Assembly: GCF_046736075.1 (NCBI RefSeq)
Contig: NZ_CP177163.1
Span: 3,968,001-4,032,000 of the forward strand
Length of the DNA: 64,000 nucleotides
Origin: Stenotrophomonas sp046736075
GTDB lineage: Bacteria > Pseudomonadota > Gammaproteobacteria > Xanthomonadales > Xanthomonadaceae
Direction of reading: 5' to 3'
Positions 17,063 through 24,516 of the stretch are shown in pieces (the first letter of the stretch is position 1; every line of letters begins with the position of its first letter). The translations under genes were made by a program, and so were the position numbers. The notes beneath the pieces are model-generated. The model had not been told where the DNA came from and searched no databases. It was given only the letters and a program-made list of their open reading frames with translations.

Positions 17063-17080
17063 GTGAACGGGGTCTAAAAT
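17052..17080 (+). promoter_or_regulatory. sigma70 promoter of the sdh operon
   Basis: TTGTCA (17052-17057) and TAAAAT (17075-17080) are separated by exactly 17 bases. Each hexamer matches the consensus at five of six positions. Transcription would start about 17087, 15 bases before the first ATG of the operon. The site overlaps the divergent ygfZ start. Confidence 0.65.
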
Positions 17081-17101
17081 TTGTGCGTTGCGAGACCACC
17101 C

Positions 17102-17275
17102 ATGATAGGCCAAACAACCCCCACTCCAGAATCCGACTCCCCAGCCCCGCAGGTCGAGCAGAAGCAGCCGCTTCCCGAGACCCCCGCGGTGCCCGTGGAG
17201 ATTGGCGGCCGCGGCGGACTTGATCCGGTGCGGTATGGAGACTGGGAGAAAAACGGACGCTGCATCGATTTCTGA
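17102..17275 (+). CDS. SdhAF4-like succinate dehydrogenase assembly factor (DUF1674)
   Basis: 57-residue protein. The C-terminal motif GGRGGLDPVRYGDWEKNGRCIDF is the conserved part of the DUF1674/SDHAF4 family, preceded by a proline-rich N-terminus without clear structure. In eukaryotes SDHAF4 binds the flavinylated SdhA subunit before it joins SdhB. Position as the first gene of the sdhCDAB operon, 15 bases after the predicted transcription start, supports the same job here. I took the ATG at 17102 rather than an upstream non-ATG start in the same frame. Confidence 0.85.
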   Translation: MIGQTTPTPESDSPAPQVEQKQPLPETPAVPVEIGGRGGLDPVRYGDWEKNGRCIDF

Positions 17276-17331
17276 TCAGCATTGAGCCAACGCGGCATTG
17301 TGCCGCCCAGCCGAGACAACGAGCCCAGCGA

Positions 17332-17724
17332 ATGGCCGCCAGAGAACGTCCCCTTTCCCCGCACCTTCAGGTGTATCGCTGGCAGATTCAGATGGCCACC
17401 TCGATCCTGCATCGAGCCACCGGCATCTTTCTGTCTGTTGGAGCCCTGATCATCGCCGGCGGCCTGCTCGCCCTGATGATGGGCCCCGAATCCTGGAACT
17501 GCTTCACCGGCCATGCCGGCAGCTGGTACGGCAAGCTCTTCCTGTTCGCATGGACGTGGTCGTTTGCCTACCACCTGTGCAATGGCATCCGCCACATCGT
17601 GCAGGACTTCGCGATCGGCTTCTCCATTCCCGCCTTCGTGCGCAGCAGCTGGGTCTCGGTATTCGCCAGCCTGGTGATCACCGCGCTGGTCTGGGCGTAT
17701 GTCTTTGCCGGAGCCGCCGCATGA
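17332..17724 (+). CDS. sdhC: succinate dehydrogenase cytochrome b556 subunit
   Basis: 130-residue membrane anchor of complex II with three hydrophobic helices. The SdhC signature RPLSPHLQVYR near the start and SILHRATGIFL follow the family pattern, and the heme-binding His is in YHLCNGIRH. Together with SdhD it holds heme b and the ubiquinone site in the inner membrane. Its TGA overlaps the sdhD ATG (ATGA). Confidence 0.95.
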   Translation: MAARERPLSPHLQVYRWQIQMATSILHRATGIFLSVGALIIAGGLLALMMGPESWNCFTGHAGSWYGKLFLFAWTWSFAYHLCNGIRHIVQDFAIGFSIPAFVRSSWVSVFASLVITALVWAYVFAGAAA

Positions 17725-18107
17725 ACAAGTTCCGTACCCCGCTGAAGAACGTGCGTGGGCTTGGCGCTGCCAAGACCGGTACCGAGCATTTCGTGATGCA
17801 GCGCCTGACCGCCACCGCGCTGGTCGGCCTGACCATCTGGTTCCTGGTGTTCGTGCTGAGCCTGATCGGCGCCGATTACGTGACCGCCACCGAGGCAGTG
17901 TCCAAGCCGTGGAATGCGGTGCTGCTGGTCGGCTTCCTGGTCGCGATGTTCTGGCACGCCCAGCTCGGCCTGCAGGTCGTGCTGGAAGACTACATCCACA
18001 ACTCGCTGCTGGCCCTGGCGCTGCAGACCACGGTGAAGTTCATCGCCGTGCTCGGCGCGATCGTCAGTGTTTTTGCGGTCGCCCGCATTGCGCTCGGCGT
18101 TGCCTGA
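17721..18107 (+). CDS. sdhD: succinate dehydrogenase hydrophobic anchor subunit
   Basis: 128-residue anchor with three predicted membrane helices. The start MNKFRTPLKNVRGLGAAKTGTEHF is the usual SdhD N-terminus, and WHAQLGLQVVLEDYIH carries the conserved heme/quinone-side His and the DY motif. Coupled to sdhC by ATGA and followed 31 bases later by sdhA. Confidence 0.94.
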   Translation: MNKFRTPLKNVRGLGAAKTGTEHFVMQRLTATALVGLTIWFLVFVLSLIGADYVTATEAVSKPWNAVLLVGFLVAMFWHAQLGLQVVLEDYIHNSLLALALQTTVKFIAVLGAIVSVFAVARIALGVA

Positions 18108-18138
18108 GTCCAGGCACCAAGACAGGAATCCAGATTAG

Positions 18139-19929
18139 ATGTCCGCTTACAAGATTACGGAACACAAGTACGACATGGTCGTGGTCGGCGCCGGCGGTGC
18201 CGGTCTGCGCGCCACGTTCGGTCTTGCCGCCAAGGGCCTGCAGACCGTCTGCCTGACCAAGGTCTTCCCGACCCGCTCGCACACCGTGGCCGCGCAGGGC
18301 GGTATTTCCGCCGCGCTGGGCAACATGGGCGAGGACGACTGGCGCTACCACTTCTTCGACACCATCAAGGGCTCGGATTGGCTGGGCGACCAGGACGCCA
18401 TCGAGTACATGTGCCGCGAAGCGATTCCGGCCATCATCGAACTGGAACACTACGGCGTGCCGTTCAGCCGTACCGAAGAGGGCAAGATCTACCAGCGCCC
18501 GTTCGGTGGCATGACCACCAAGTACGGCGAAGGCCCGTCGGCGCAGCGCACCTGCGCCGCGGCCGACCGCACCGGCCACGCCATGCTGCACACGCTGTAC
18601 CAGCAGTCGCTGGCGCACAACGCGCGCTTCATGATCGAGTACTTCGCGCTCGACCTGATCTTCGATGAGGAAGGCGTCTGCCGCGGCGTGCTCGCCCTGG
18701 ACATGGCCGACGGCTCGCTGCACCTGTTCCGCGCCCACGGCGTGGTGCTGGCCACCGGCGGCTACGGCCGCGCCTACTTCAGCGCCACCTCGGCCCACAC
18801 CTGCACCGGCGACGGCGGCGGTCTGGTCATGCGCGCCGGCCTGCCGATGCAGGACATGGAGTTCGTGCAGTTCCACCCGACCGGCATCTACGGCGCCGGC
18901 TGCCTGATCACCGAAGGCGTGCGTGGCGAAGGCGGCATCCTGCGCAACAGCAACGGCGAGCGCTTCATGGAGCGCTACGCACCGCACTACAAGGATCTGG
19001 CCTCGCGCGACGTGGTGTCGCGTTCGATGACCATCGAAATCCGCGAAGGCCGCGGCGTCGGCGAGCACAAGGACCACATCCTGCTCGACCTGACCCACCT
19101 CGGCCCGGGCGTGATCGACGACAAGCTGCCGGGCATCGCCGAAAGCGCGCGCATCTTTGCCGGCGTCGACGTGCACAAGCAGCCGATCCCGGTCATCCCG
19201 ACCGTGCACTACAACATGGGTGGCATCCCGACCAACTACCACGGCGAAGTCGTGCGCAAGGTCGGCGACAACCCCGATGCGGTGGTGCCGGGCCTGTACG
19301 CCATCGGCGAAGCGGCCTGCGTGTCGGTCCACGGCGCCAACCGCCTGGGCTCGAACTCGCTGCTGGACCTGGTGGTGTTCGGCCGTGCGGTAGCCAACCG
19401 CTGCGCCGATACCATCAAGCCGGGCCAGCCGCACAAGACCCTGGCTTCCGATGCCTGCGACAAGGCGCTGGGCCTGCTGGACAAGCTGCGCTACGCCAAT
19501 GGCGACACCCCGACCTCGGTCATCCGCGATCGCATGCAGCGCACCATGCAGAACGACGCGGCGGTGTTCCGTACCAGCAAGACCCTGCAGGAAGGCTGCA
19601 GCAAGATGGCCGAGATCTTCGACTCCTTCCAGGACGTCAAAGTCTCCGACCGTTCGCTGGTCTGGAACTCCGACCTGATCGAAACCTACGAGCTGAACAA
19701 CCTGCTGCTCAATGCGGTGGCGACGATCAACTCGGCCGAACAGCGCAAGGAAAGCCGCGGCGCGCACGCGCACGAGGATTATCCGGACCGCGACGACGTC
19801 AACTGGCAGAAGCACACGCTGGTCAACGTCGACGAGAACGGCAAGTGCGAGTTCGACTACCGTCCGGTCCACATGTACACGCTGAGCAAGGACGTGGACG
19901 TGGTCCCGCCCAAGCCGCGCGTCTACTAA
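18139..19929 (+). CDS. sdhA: succinate dehydrogenase flavoprotein subunit
   Basis: 596-residue catalytic subunit that oxidises succinate to fumarate. The FAD-binding motif VVVGAGGAGLRATFGLA opens the protein. The flavin-linking His is in TRSHTVAAQGGISAALGN, and the active-site region has HPTGIYG, LITEGVRGEGG and NRLGSNSLLDLVVFGR. Length and order are standard. A 163-base gap with a small open frame separates it from sdhB, which is longer than the other spacings in the operon. Confidence 0.98.
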   Translation: MSAYKITEHKYDMVVVGAGGAGLRATFGLAAKGLQTVCLTKVFPTRSHTVAAQGGISAALGNMGEDDWRYHFFDTIKGSDWLGDQDAIEYMCREAIPAIIELEHYGVPFSRTEEGKIYQRPFGGMTTKYGEGPSAQRTCAAADRTGHAMLHTLYQQSLAHNARFMIEYFALDLIFDEEGVCRGVLALDMADGSLHLFRAHGVVLATGGYGRAYFSATSAHTCTGDGGGLVMRAGLPMQDMEFVQFHPTGIYGAGCLITEGVRGEGGILRNSNGERFMERYAPHYKDLASRDVVSRSMTIEIREGRGVGEHKDHILLDLTHLGPGVIDDKLPGIAESARIFAGVDVHKQPIPVIPTVHYNMGGIPTNYHGEVVRKVGDNPDAVVPGLYAIGEAACVSVHGANRLGSNSLLDLVVFGRAVANRCADTIKPGQPHKTLASDACDKALGLLDKLRYANGDTPTSVIRDRMQRTMQNDAAVFRTSKTLQEGCSKMAEIFDSFQDVKVSDRSLVWNSDLIETYELNNLLLNAVATINSAEQRKESRGAHAHEDYPDRDDVNWQKHTLVNVDENGKCEFDYRPVHMYTLSKDVDVVPPKPRVY

Positions 19930-19941
19930 GAGACCTTCGGC

Positions 19942-20076
19942 ATGACCTCCGGCCACGCAGTGTCTGCCACCTCCTCCGCCCGCACGGGCGGGGTGGTGCG
20001 CGCGCCGCTGGCCGGCGGTGTCGACTTCCTCATCTTCCGTGCTAGCCGCGCCTGCATCGCAGCGCGAGCCGCCTGA
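19942..20076 (+). CDS. possible 44-residue small protein in the sdhA-sdhB gap
   Basis: An ATG-started frame fills most of the 163-base gap and stops 16 bases before the sdhB ATG. The product would be MTSGHAVSATSSARTGGVVR followed by a short hydrophobic stretch (LAGGVDFLIF) and a basic tail. I recognise no family. GGC-rich sequence makes short open frames common, so this may be untranslated spacer. The unusual spacing in an otherwise tight operon is the only reason to list it. Confidence 0.22.
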   Translation: MTSGHAVSATSSARTGGVVRAPLAGGVDFLIFRASRACIAARAA

Positions 20077-20092
20077 GCCAACGAGAACAGCC

Positions 20093-20878
20093 ATGGCCGA
20101 GTTTTCCCTCCCCAAGAATTCCAAGATCGGAAAGGGCAAGCACTTCCCCGCCAAGAGCGGCGCGAAGAACACCCGTACGTTCAAGATCTACCGCTGGAAT
20201 CCCGACGACGACAGCAACCCGCGTACCGACACCTACGAGATCGATCTGGACGCCTGCGGCCCGATGGTTCTGGACGCGCTGATCAAGATCAAGAACGAGA
20301 TCGATCCGACCCTGACCTTCCGTCGTTCGTGCCGCGAGGGCATCTGCGGTTCGTGCGCGATGAACATCGACGGCACCAACACGCTGGCCTGTACCCGCGC
20401 CATCGCCGACTGCGGCAAGGCCGAAGTGCCGATCTACCCGCTGCCGCACATGAGCGTGGTCAAGGATCTGGTGCCCGACCTGACCCACTTCTACGCGCAG
20501 TACGCGTCGATCAAGCCGTGGATCCGCACCCAGACCCCGCCGCCGCCGGATCGCGAGCGCCTGCAGTCGCCGGAAGACCGCAAGAAGCTCGACGGCCTGT
20601 ACGAGTGCATCCTGTGCGCCTGCTGCTCGACCAGCTGCCCGAGCTACTGGTGGAACGGCGAGCGTTACCTGGGCCCGGCGATCCTGCTGCAGGCCTACCG
20701 CTGGATCGTCGACTCGCGCGATGAGGACACCGGTGCGCGTCTGGACGATCTGGAAGATCCGTTCAAGCTGTACCGCTGCCACACCATCATGAACTGTGCA
20801 CGGACCTGCCCGAAGGGCCTGAACCCGGCGCTGGCGATCGCCGAGATCAAGAAGCTGATGATGGCGCGCCGCGCCTGA
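20093..20878 (+). CDS. sdhB: succinate dehydrogenase iron-sulfur subunit
   Basis: 261-residue electron-transfer subunit. The plant-type [2Fe-2S] motif is RRSCREGICGSCAMNIDGTNTLAC. The C-terminal domain has CILCACCSTSCPS for the [4Fe-4S] cluster and CHTIMNCARTCPKGLNP for the [3Fe-4S] cluster. The ATG at 20093 gives MAEFSLPKNSKI; a longer frame upstream is not conserved. It completes the complex with SdhA, SdhC and SdhD. Confidence 0.97.
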   Translation: MAEFSLPKNSKIGKGKHFPAKSGAKNTRTFKIYRWNPDDDSNPRTDTYEIDLDACGPMVLDALIKIKNEIDPTLTFRRSCREGICGSCAMNIDGTNTLACTRAIADCGKAEVPIYPLPHMSVVKDLVPDLTHFYAQYASIKPWIRTQTPPPPDRERLQSPEDRKKLDGLYECILCACCSTSCPSYWWNGERYLGPAILLQAYRWIVDSRDEDTGARLDDLEDPFKLYRCHTIMNCARTCPKGLNPALAIAEIKKLMMARRA

Positions 20879-20905
20879 CGCGTGGCGGGCTCTGCCCGCA
20901 GATCC

Positions 20906-20962
20906 GTAGAGCCGGGCTCTGCCCGGCTGGACAGAACCGTAGAGCCGGGCTCTGCCCGGCCA
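20906..20962 (+). repeat. two GTAG elements after sdhB
   Basis: Two head-to-tail copies, GTAG at 20906 and 20939, each with a GCCGGGC-TCT-GCCCGGC stem, a variant of the stem seen elsewhere in the window. They lie between sdhB and sdhE. Confidence 0.85.
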
Positions 20963-20971
20963 AACGAAAAA

Positions 20972-21000
20972 GGCAAAGCCGAGCGATGCTCGGCTTTGCC
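20972..21000. terminator. perfect hairpin between sdhB and sdhE
   Basis: A 13-bp perfect stem GGCAAAGCCGAGC / GCTCGGCTTTGCC with a GAT loop. On the plus strand it is followed only by GTTTC. On the minus strand it is followed by five T residues, so the classical terminator form points against the direction of the genes. It may act as a partial attenuator between sdhB and sdhE or block antisense transcription. Confidence 0.6.
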
Positions 21001-21034
21001 GTTTCAAGGCTTTGCCATTCAAGGAGCCACACCG

Positions 21035-21283
21035 ATGGATGAAGCAACCCTGCTGAAAAAGCTGCGCTGGCGCTGCCGCCGTGGCATGCGTGAGCTGGAC
21101 CAGCTGTTCGAGCGTTACCTGGACCGCGAATGGGCCGGTGCACCGACCGAAGAGCGCGAGGTTTTCCTGTTCCTGCTGGAATGCGAGGACGATAGGCTGT
21201 GGCGGTGGTTCATGGGTTACGAGGAATGCCCCCATGCCGAGCCGGCCGCTCTCATCGCCAGGATCCGCGCCCTGCCGGCTTGA
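21035..21283 (+). CDS. sdhE: SdhE flavinylation/assembly factor (YgfY, DUF339)
   Basis: 82-residue factor that promotes covalent FAD attachment to SdhA. The conserved RGxxE motif appears in LRWRCRRGMRELDQLFERYL. AAGGAG stands about ten bases before the ATG. The position right after sdhB and before a ygfX-like gene is the common arrangement in gammaproteobacteria. Confidence 0.92.
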   Translation: MDEATLLKKLRWRCRRGMRELDQLFERYLDREWAGAPTEEREVFLFLLECEDDRLWRWFMGYEECPHAEPAALIARIRALPA

Positions 21284-21683
21284 ATGGCGCCCCTCGCGCT
21301 GGCAGTGCCGCGCGCAGGTCCTGCTCGTCGCCCTGGTTCCCTGGGCGCTCGCGCTGAGCGATCTGCCGGGGCCGCGCTGGCAGATGGTCGCGGCGGCGGC
21401 GGTGCTGGTGGGCGTCGCCGAGGCCCGCTGGCAGGTGCGTCGGCCGTGCCGGCGCCTGCTGATTCCGCCCGGCGATGCGGCCGTGACCGTGGATGGCAGG
21501 CCGGTCGAGGCGTTTGCAGCACGGTTCCGTGGCCCGCTGGTCCAGCTGCGCTGGCGGCAAGGCTGGCGGCGGCATGCACTGTTGTTCTGGCCCGACACCC
21601 TGCCGGCGGCGCAGCGACGTGAACTGCGACTGGCCGTCGGCAACCGCTGCATTTCCCGTTCACGTCGTGCAATGGCACCATAG
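21234..21683 (+). CDS. YgfX/CptA-like membrane protein
   Basis: About 149 residues in a frame that overlaps sdhE by 50 bases if the ATG at 21234 is used; a later start without the overlap is possible. After CRLEWRPSRWQC two hydrophobic helices follow, then a cytoplasmic-type domain ending LRWRQGWRRHALLFWPDTLPAAQRRELRL. The pattern matches YgfX (CptA), encoded next to sdhE in many gammaproteobacteria and described as the toxin half of a type IV toxin-antitoxin pair with YgfY/SdhE in E. coli, a role that is disputed. Overlap with sdhE suggests coupled expression. Confidence 0.72.
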   Translation: MPSRPLSSPGSAPCRLEWRPSRWQCRAQVLLVALVPWALALSDLPGPRWQMVAAAAVLVGVAEARWQVRRPCRRLLIPPGDAAVTVDGRPVEAFAARFRGPLVQLRWRQGWRRHALLFWPDTLPAAQRRELRLAVGNRCISRSRRAMAP

Positions 21684-21706
21684 CCTGAATTGTCCGGCGC
21701 ACCTGC

Positions 21707-22948
21707 ATGTTCAAACCCATACCTGTCGCAATCGGCCTGCGCTATCTGCGTGCCAAACGCCGCAACGGCTTCATCTCCTTCATCTCGATGGCGTCCATTC
21801 TTGGCATCGCGCTGGGCGTGACCGTGCTGATCACCACCCTGGCGGTAATGAGCGGCTTCCAGAAGGAGATCCGCGACCGCCTGCTGCAGATGTCCGCGCA
21901 TACCACCATCACCAGCGACGGCGCGCCGATGGCCGACTGGCCGCGTACGGTGGACCTGGCGATGAAGGACCCGCGCGTGGCCGGTGCCGCGCCGTACATC
22001 GAGATCCAGGCAATGCTGAGCGGCCCGCGCGTACAGGGTGCGATCGTGCAGGGCATCGACCCGGCGCTGGAGCCGACGGTCTCGGTGATCAACAAGAAGC
22101 TCAAGCGCGGCAGCTACGACAGCCTGACCCCGGGCAGCTACAACCTGCTGCTGGGCAGTGAGCTGGCGATCTGGCTTGGCGTGGACGTGGGCGACACCGT
22201 GGTGGTGACGCTGGCCGAAGTGCAGGGCACGCCGATGGGCGCGATGCCGCGGCTGAAGCGCTTCACCGTCAGCGGCATCTTCGAGGCCGGCTACAACGAG
22301 ATCGACCGCGGCGTGGCCTACGCCAACATGAGCGACCTCGAGCGCGTGCTGCGCATCGATGGCGCCACCGGCGTGCGCCTGAAGCTGCATGACATGGACA
22401 AGGCGCTGGACGTTGGCCTGGACCTGGCGCATGCGCTGCACGGCGCGTACCGGGTCAGCGACTGGACCCAGCAGAACGCCAACCTGTACCACTCGCTGCG
22501 CATGGAGAAGGTGGTGATGGGCATCCTGCTGTCGCTGATCATCGCGATGGGCGCCTTCAACCTGGTGTCCTCGCAGGTGATGCTGGTCACCGACAAGCAG
22601 GCCGACATCGCCATCCTGCGCACGCTCGGCCTGACCCCGGGCGGGGTGATGCAGGTGTTCATGGTGCAGGGCTCGCTGATCGGCATCTTCGGTACCGTGA
22701 TGGGCGTGATCGGCGGCATCACCCTGACCTTGAACCTCGAACGCATCCTTGGCGCGATCGAAACGGTGTTCAACGTCAAGCTGCTGCCCGAGGACGTGTA
22801 CTACATCACCGGCCTGCCGACCGACATGCAGGCGCCGGACATCATCATCATCACCGTGGTCGCACTGGTCATGAGCTTCCTGGCGACGTTGTATCCCGCG
22901 TGGCGCGCTGCCCGCACCCAGCCGGCGGAGGCCCTGCGTTATGAATGA
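21707..22948 (+). CDS. lolC: lipoprotein-releasing ABC transporter permease (LolC/E family)
   Basis: 413-residue inner-membrane permease. The N-terminus AIGLRYLRAKRRNGFISFISMASILGIALGVTVLI and the C-terminal helices around IAILRTLGLTPGGVMQVFMVQG are typical, with a large periplasmic domain between. With LolD it extracts lipoproteins from the inner membrane and hands them to LolA. Only one permease gene is present next to lolD, so either a second permease (LolE) lies elsewhere or this is a LolF-type homodimer. It overlaps lolD by eight bases. Confidence 0.93.
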   Translation: MFKPIPVAIGLRYLRAKRRNGFISFISMASILGIALGVTVLITTLAVMSGFQKEIRDRLLQMSAHTTITSDGAPMADWPRTVDLAMKDPRVAGAAPYIEIQAMLSGPRVQGAIVQGIDPALEPTVSVINKKLKRGSYDSLTPGSYNLLLGSELAIWLGVDVGDTVVVTLAEVQGTPMGAMPRLKRFTVSGIFEAGYNEIDRGVAYANMSDLERVLRIDGATGVRLKLHDMDKALDVGLDLAHALHGAYRVSDWTQQNANLYHSLRMEKVVMGILLSLIIAMGAFNLVSSQVMLVTDKQADIAILRTLGLTPGGVMQVFMVQGSLIGIFGTVMGVIGGITLTLNLERILGAIETVFNVKLLPEDVYYITGLPTDMQAPDIIIITVVALVMSFLATLYPAWRAARTQPAEALRYE

Positions 22949-23669
22949 TGTGATCGGGCACGACGTCAGCGTCCGCGGCCAGGAAGTGATCCGCGCCGAG
23001 CGCCTGGGCAAGACCTATTCGGAAGGGCGCATGCAGACCCCGGTCTTCGACGGCCTGGACCTGAGCGTCAACACCGGCGAAACCGTGGCGATCATCGGTG
23101 CCTCCGGTGCCGGCAAGAGCACCCTGCTGCACCTGCTGGGCGGGCTGGACCTGCCCACGGCGGGTGAGGTGCTGGTGGCCGGCGTGCGCATGTCGCAGCT
23201 GTCCGATGCCGCACGTGGGAGCCTGCGCAACCGCACCCTCGGCTTCGTGTACCAGTTCCACCACCTGCTGCCCGAGTTCACCGCGTTGGAGAACGTGATG
23301 ATGCCGGTGCTGCTGGGCGGTGCCGACGTGGCCGATGCGCAGGGGCGCGCCCGTTCGCTGCTGGAGTCGGTCGGTCTGGGCCATCGCCTGGAGCACAAGC
23401 CCAGCGAACTGTCCGGTGGCGAACGTCAGCGGGCGGCCGTGGCCCGCGCGCTGGTCAACCGGCCGGCCTGCGTGCTCGGCGACGAGCCGACCGGCAACCT
23501 GGACGACAAGACCGCCGCAACCGTGTTCGAGCTGATGCTCGAGCTCAACCGTGCGCACCACACCAGCCTGGTGCTGGTCACCCACGACCGCAGCCTGGCG
23601 CGCAAGCTGGACCGCGTGCTGGAACTGCGTGAAGGACGCCTGCACGCGTTGTCGCACGACCAGGTCTGA
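22941..23669 (+). CDS. lolD: lipoprotein-releasing ABC transporter ATPase
   Basis: 242-residue ATPase powering lipoprotein release. Walker A is GASGAGKSTLLHLLGGLD, the Q-loop region GFVYQFHHLLPEFTALENV is the LolD version, signature LSGGERQRAAVARAL, Walker B CVLGDEPTGNLD and switch His in LVTHDRSLA. It starts within the last codons of the permease gene. Confidence 0.96.
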   Translation: MNDVIGHDVSVRGQEVIRAERLGKTYSEGRMQTPVFDGLDLSVNTGETVAIIGASGAGKSTLLHLLGGLDLPTAGEVLVAGVRMSQLSDAARGSLRNRTLGFVYQFHHLLPEFTALENVMMPVLLGGADVADAQGRARSLLESVGLGHRLEHKPSELSGGERQRAAVARALVNRPACVLGDEPTGNLDDKTAATVFELMLELNRAHHTSLVLVTHDRSLARKLDRVLELREGRLHALSHDQV

Positions 23670-23765
23670 GCACGCCCGTCCGGGCGCTGAACTGCCGGCG
23701 GGCTGCATGCGCCGGCATCATCCCGGGTGGCGCATGATCCCCGCAGCCCACCCGCCGGAGGTTCC

Positions 23766-24203
23766 ATGAAAGCCTATGTTGCCGTCGCCCTGTGCCTGGC
23801 CCTGTCCGCATGCGCGACCAGTGGTCGCCTGACGTCCGAGCAGAAGCTGTCGCTGTACCGCGCCCATGCGGCGCCTCCGCAGCAGGACATGCCGTTGTAT
23901 GGCGGCATCAACGGCTGGACCGAGCTGGGCGACAGTGCGCTGGCGGTATGGACACGCCCGAGCGAGGCCTATCTGCTGGAGCTGACCGGCCCGTGCCAGG
24001 GACTGGACTACGCACTGGAGATCGCGCTGACCAGCCGCACCGGGCGGGTGTCGTCGCGCTTCGACAAGGTGCTGGTCCGCGATCCGACGTCCGGCCCGAT
24101 GAACATGCCGTGCTTCATCCGCAGCATCCAGAAACTGGATATCAAGGCGTTGCGCGCGTCCGAGCAGGAAATGCGCCAGGCGAAGCTGCAGGAGCGGGAG
24201 TAG
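23766..24203 (+). CDS. DUF6491-like lipoprotein
   Basis: 145-residue predicted lipoprotein. The signal peptide MKAYVAVALCLALSAC ends in a lipobox with Cys16. The mature part contains GGINGWTELGDSALAVWTRPSEAYLLEL, and resembles the DUF6491 family, small lipoproteins of unknown function common in this group. A CGGAGG ribosome site precedes the ATG. It follows the lipoprotein-export genes but has its own 97-base leader; a link to them is not shown. Confidence 0.75.
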   Translation: MKAYVAVALCLALSACATSGRLTSEQKLSLYRAHAAPPQQDMPLYGGINGWTELGDSALAVWTRPSEAYLLELTGPCQGLDYALEIALTSRTGRVSSRFDKVLVRDPTSGPMNMPCFIRSIQKLDIKALRASEQEMRQAKLQERE

Positions 24204-24207
24204 GGAG

Positions 24208-24232
24208 GTAGGTGCCGGCCGCTGGCCGGCAC
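24208..24232 (+). repeat. GTAG element
   Basis: One unit, GTAG then TGCCGGCC-GCT-GGCCGGCA stem, in the 36-base gap between the convergent lipoprotein gene and yggX. It may serve both genes as a 3' hairpin. Confidence 0.8.
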
Positions 24233-24239
24233 AGAGGCC

Positions 24240-24512
24240 TCACGCCTCGGGGGCGACGTAACCGGCCGGCTTCTCGGCGCCGCCGGAGAACAGGTACTTG
24301 ACCAGCTCTTCTTCCAGGAACGCGCGATGCTTCGGATCGCGCGGTGACAGCCGGTTCTCGTTGATCAGCATGGTCTGGTGCGCCAGCCACGCGCTCCATG
24401 CGCCCTTGCCGATATGGTTGAAGATGCGCTGGCCGAGGTCGCCAGGGTAGGGCACAAAGTCCAGGCCGTCGGTGTCGCGTTGTTCGTACTGGCAGAAAAC
24501 GGTGCGGGGCAT
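24240..24512 (-). CDS. yggX: YggX-type Fe(2+)-trafficking / oxidative-protection protein
   Basis: 90-residue cytoplasmic protein, the normal length. It follows the family pattern closely: MPRTVFCQYEQRDTDGLDFV, then PYPGDLGQRIFNHI, WSAWLAHQTMLINENRLSP and FLEEELVKYLF, with Cys7 conserved. YggX protects Fe-S clusters and DNA from oxidative damage and is under SoxRS control in enterobacteria. It lies four bases after mutY, a common pairing in proteobacteria. Confidence 0.94.
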   Translation of the reverse strand: MPRTVFCQYEQRDTDGLDFVPYPGDLGQRIFNHIGKGAWSAWLAHQTMLINENRLSPRDPKHRAFLEEELVKYLFSGGAEKPAGYVAPEA

Positions 24513-24516
24513 GGGC

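Noticed and set aside
18064..20184. 706-codon open frame on the minus strand
   Set aside because: Antisense of sdhA, which is unmistakable on the plus strand.
20042..23011. 989-codon open frame on the minus strand
   Set aside because: Antisense to sdhB, sdhE and the Lol permease; crosses several real genes and GTAG repeats.
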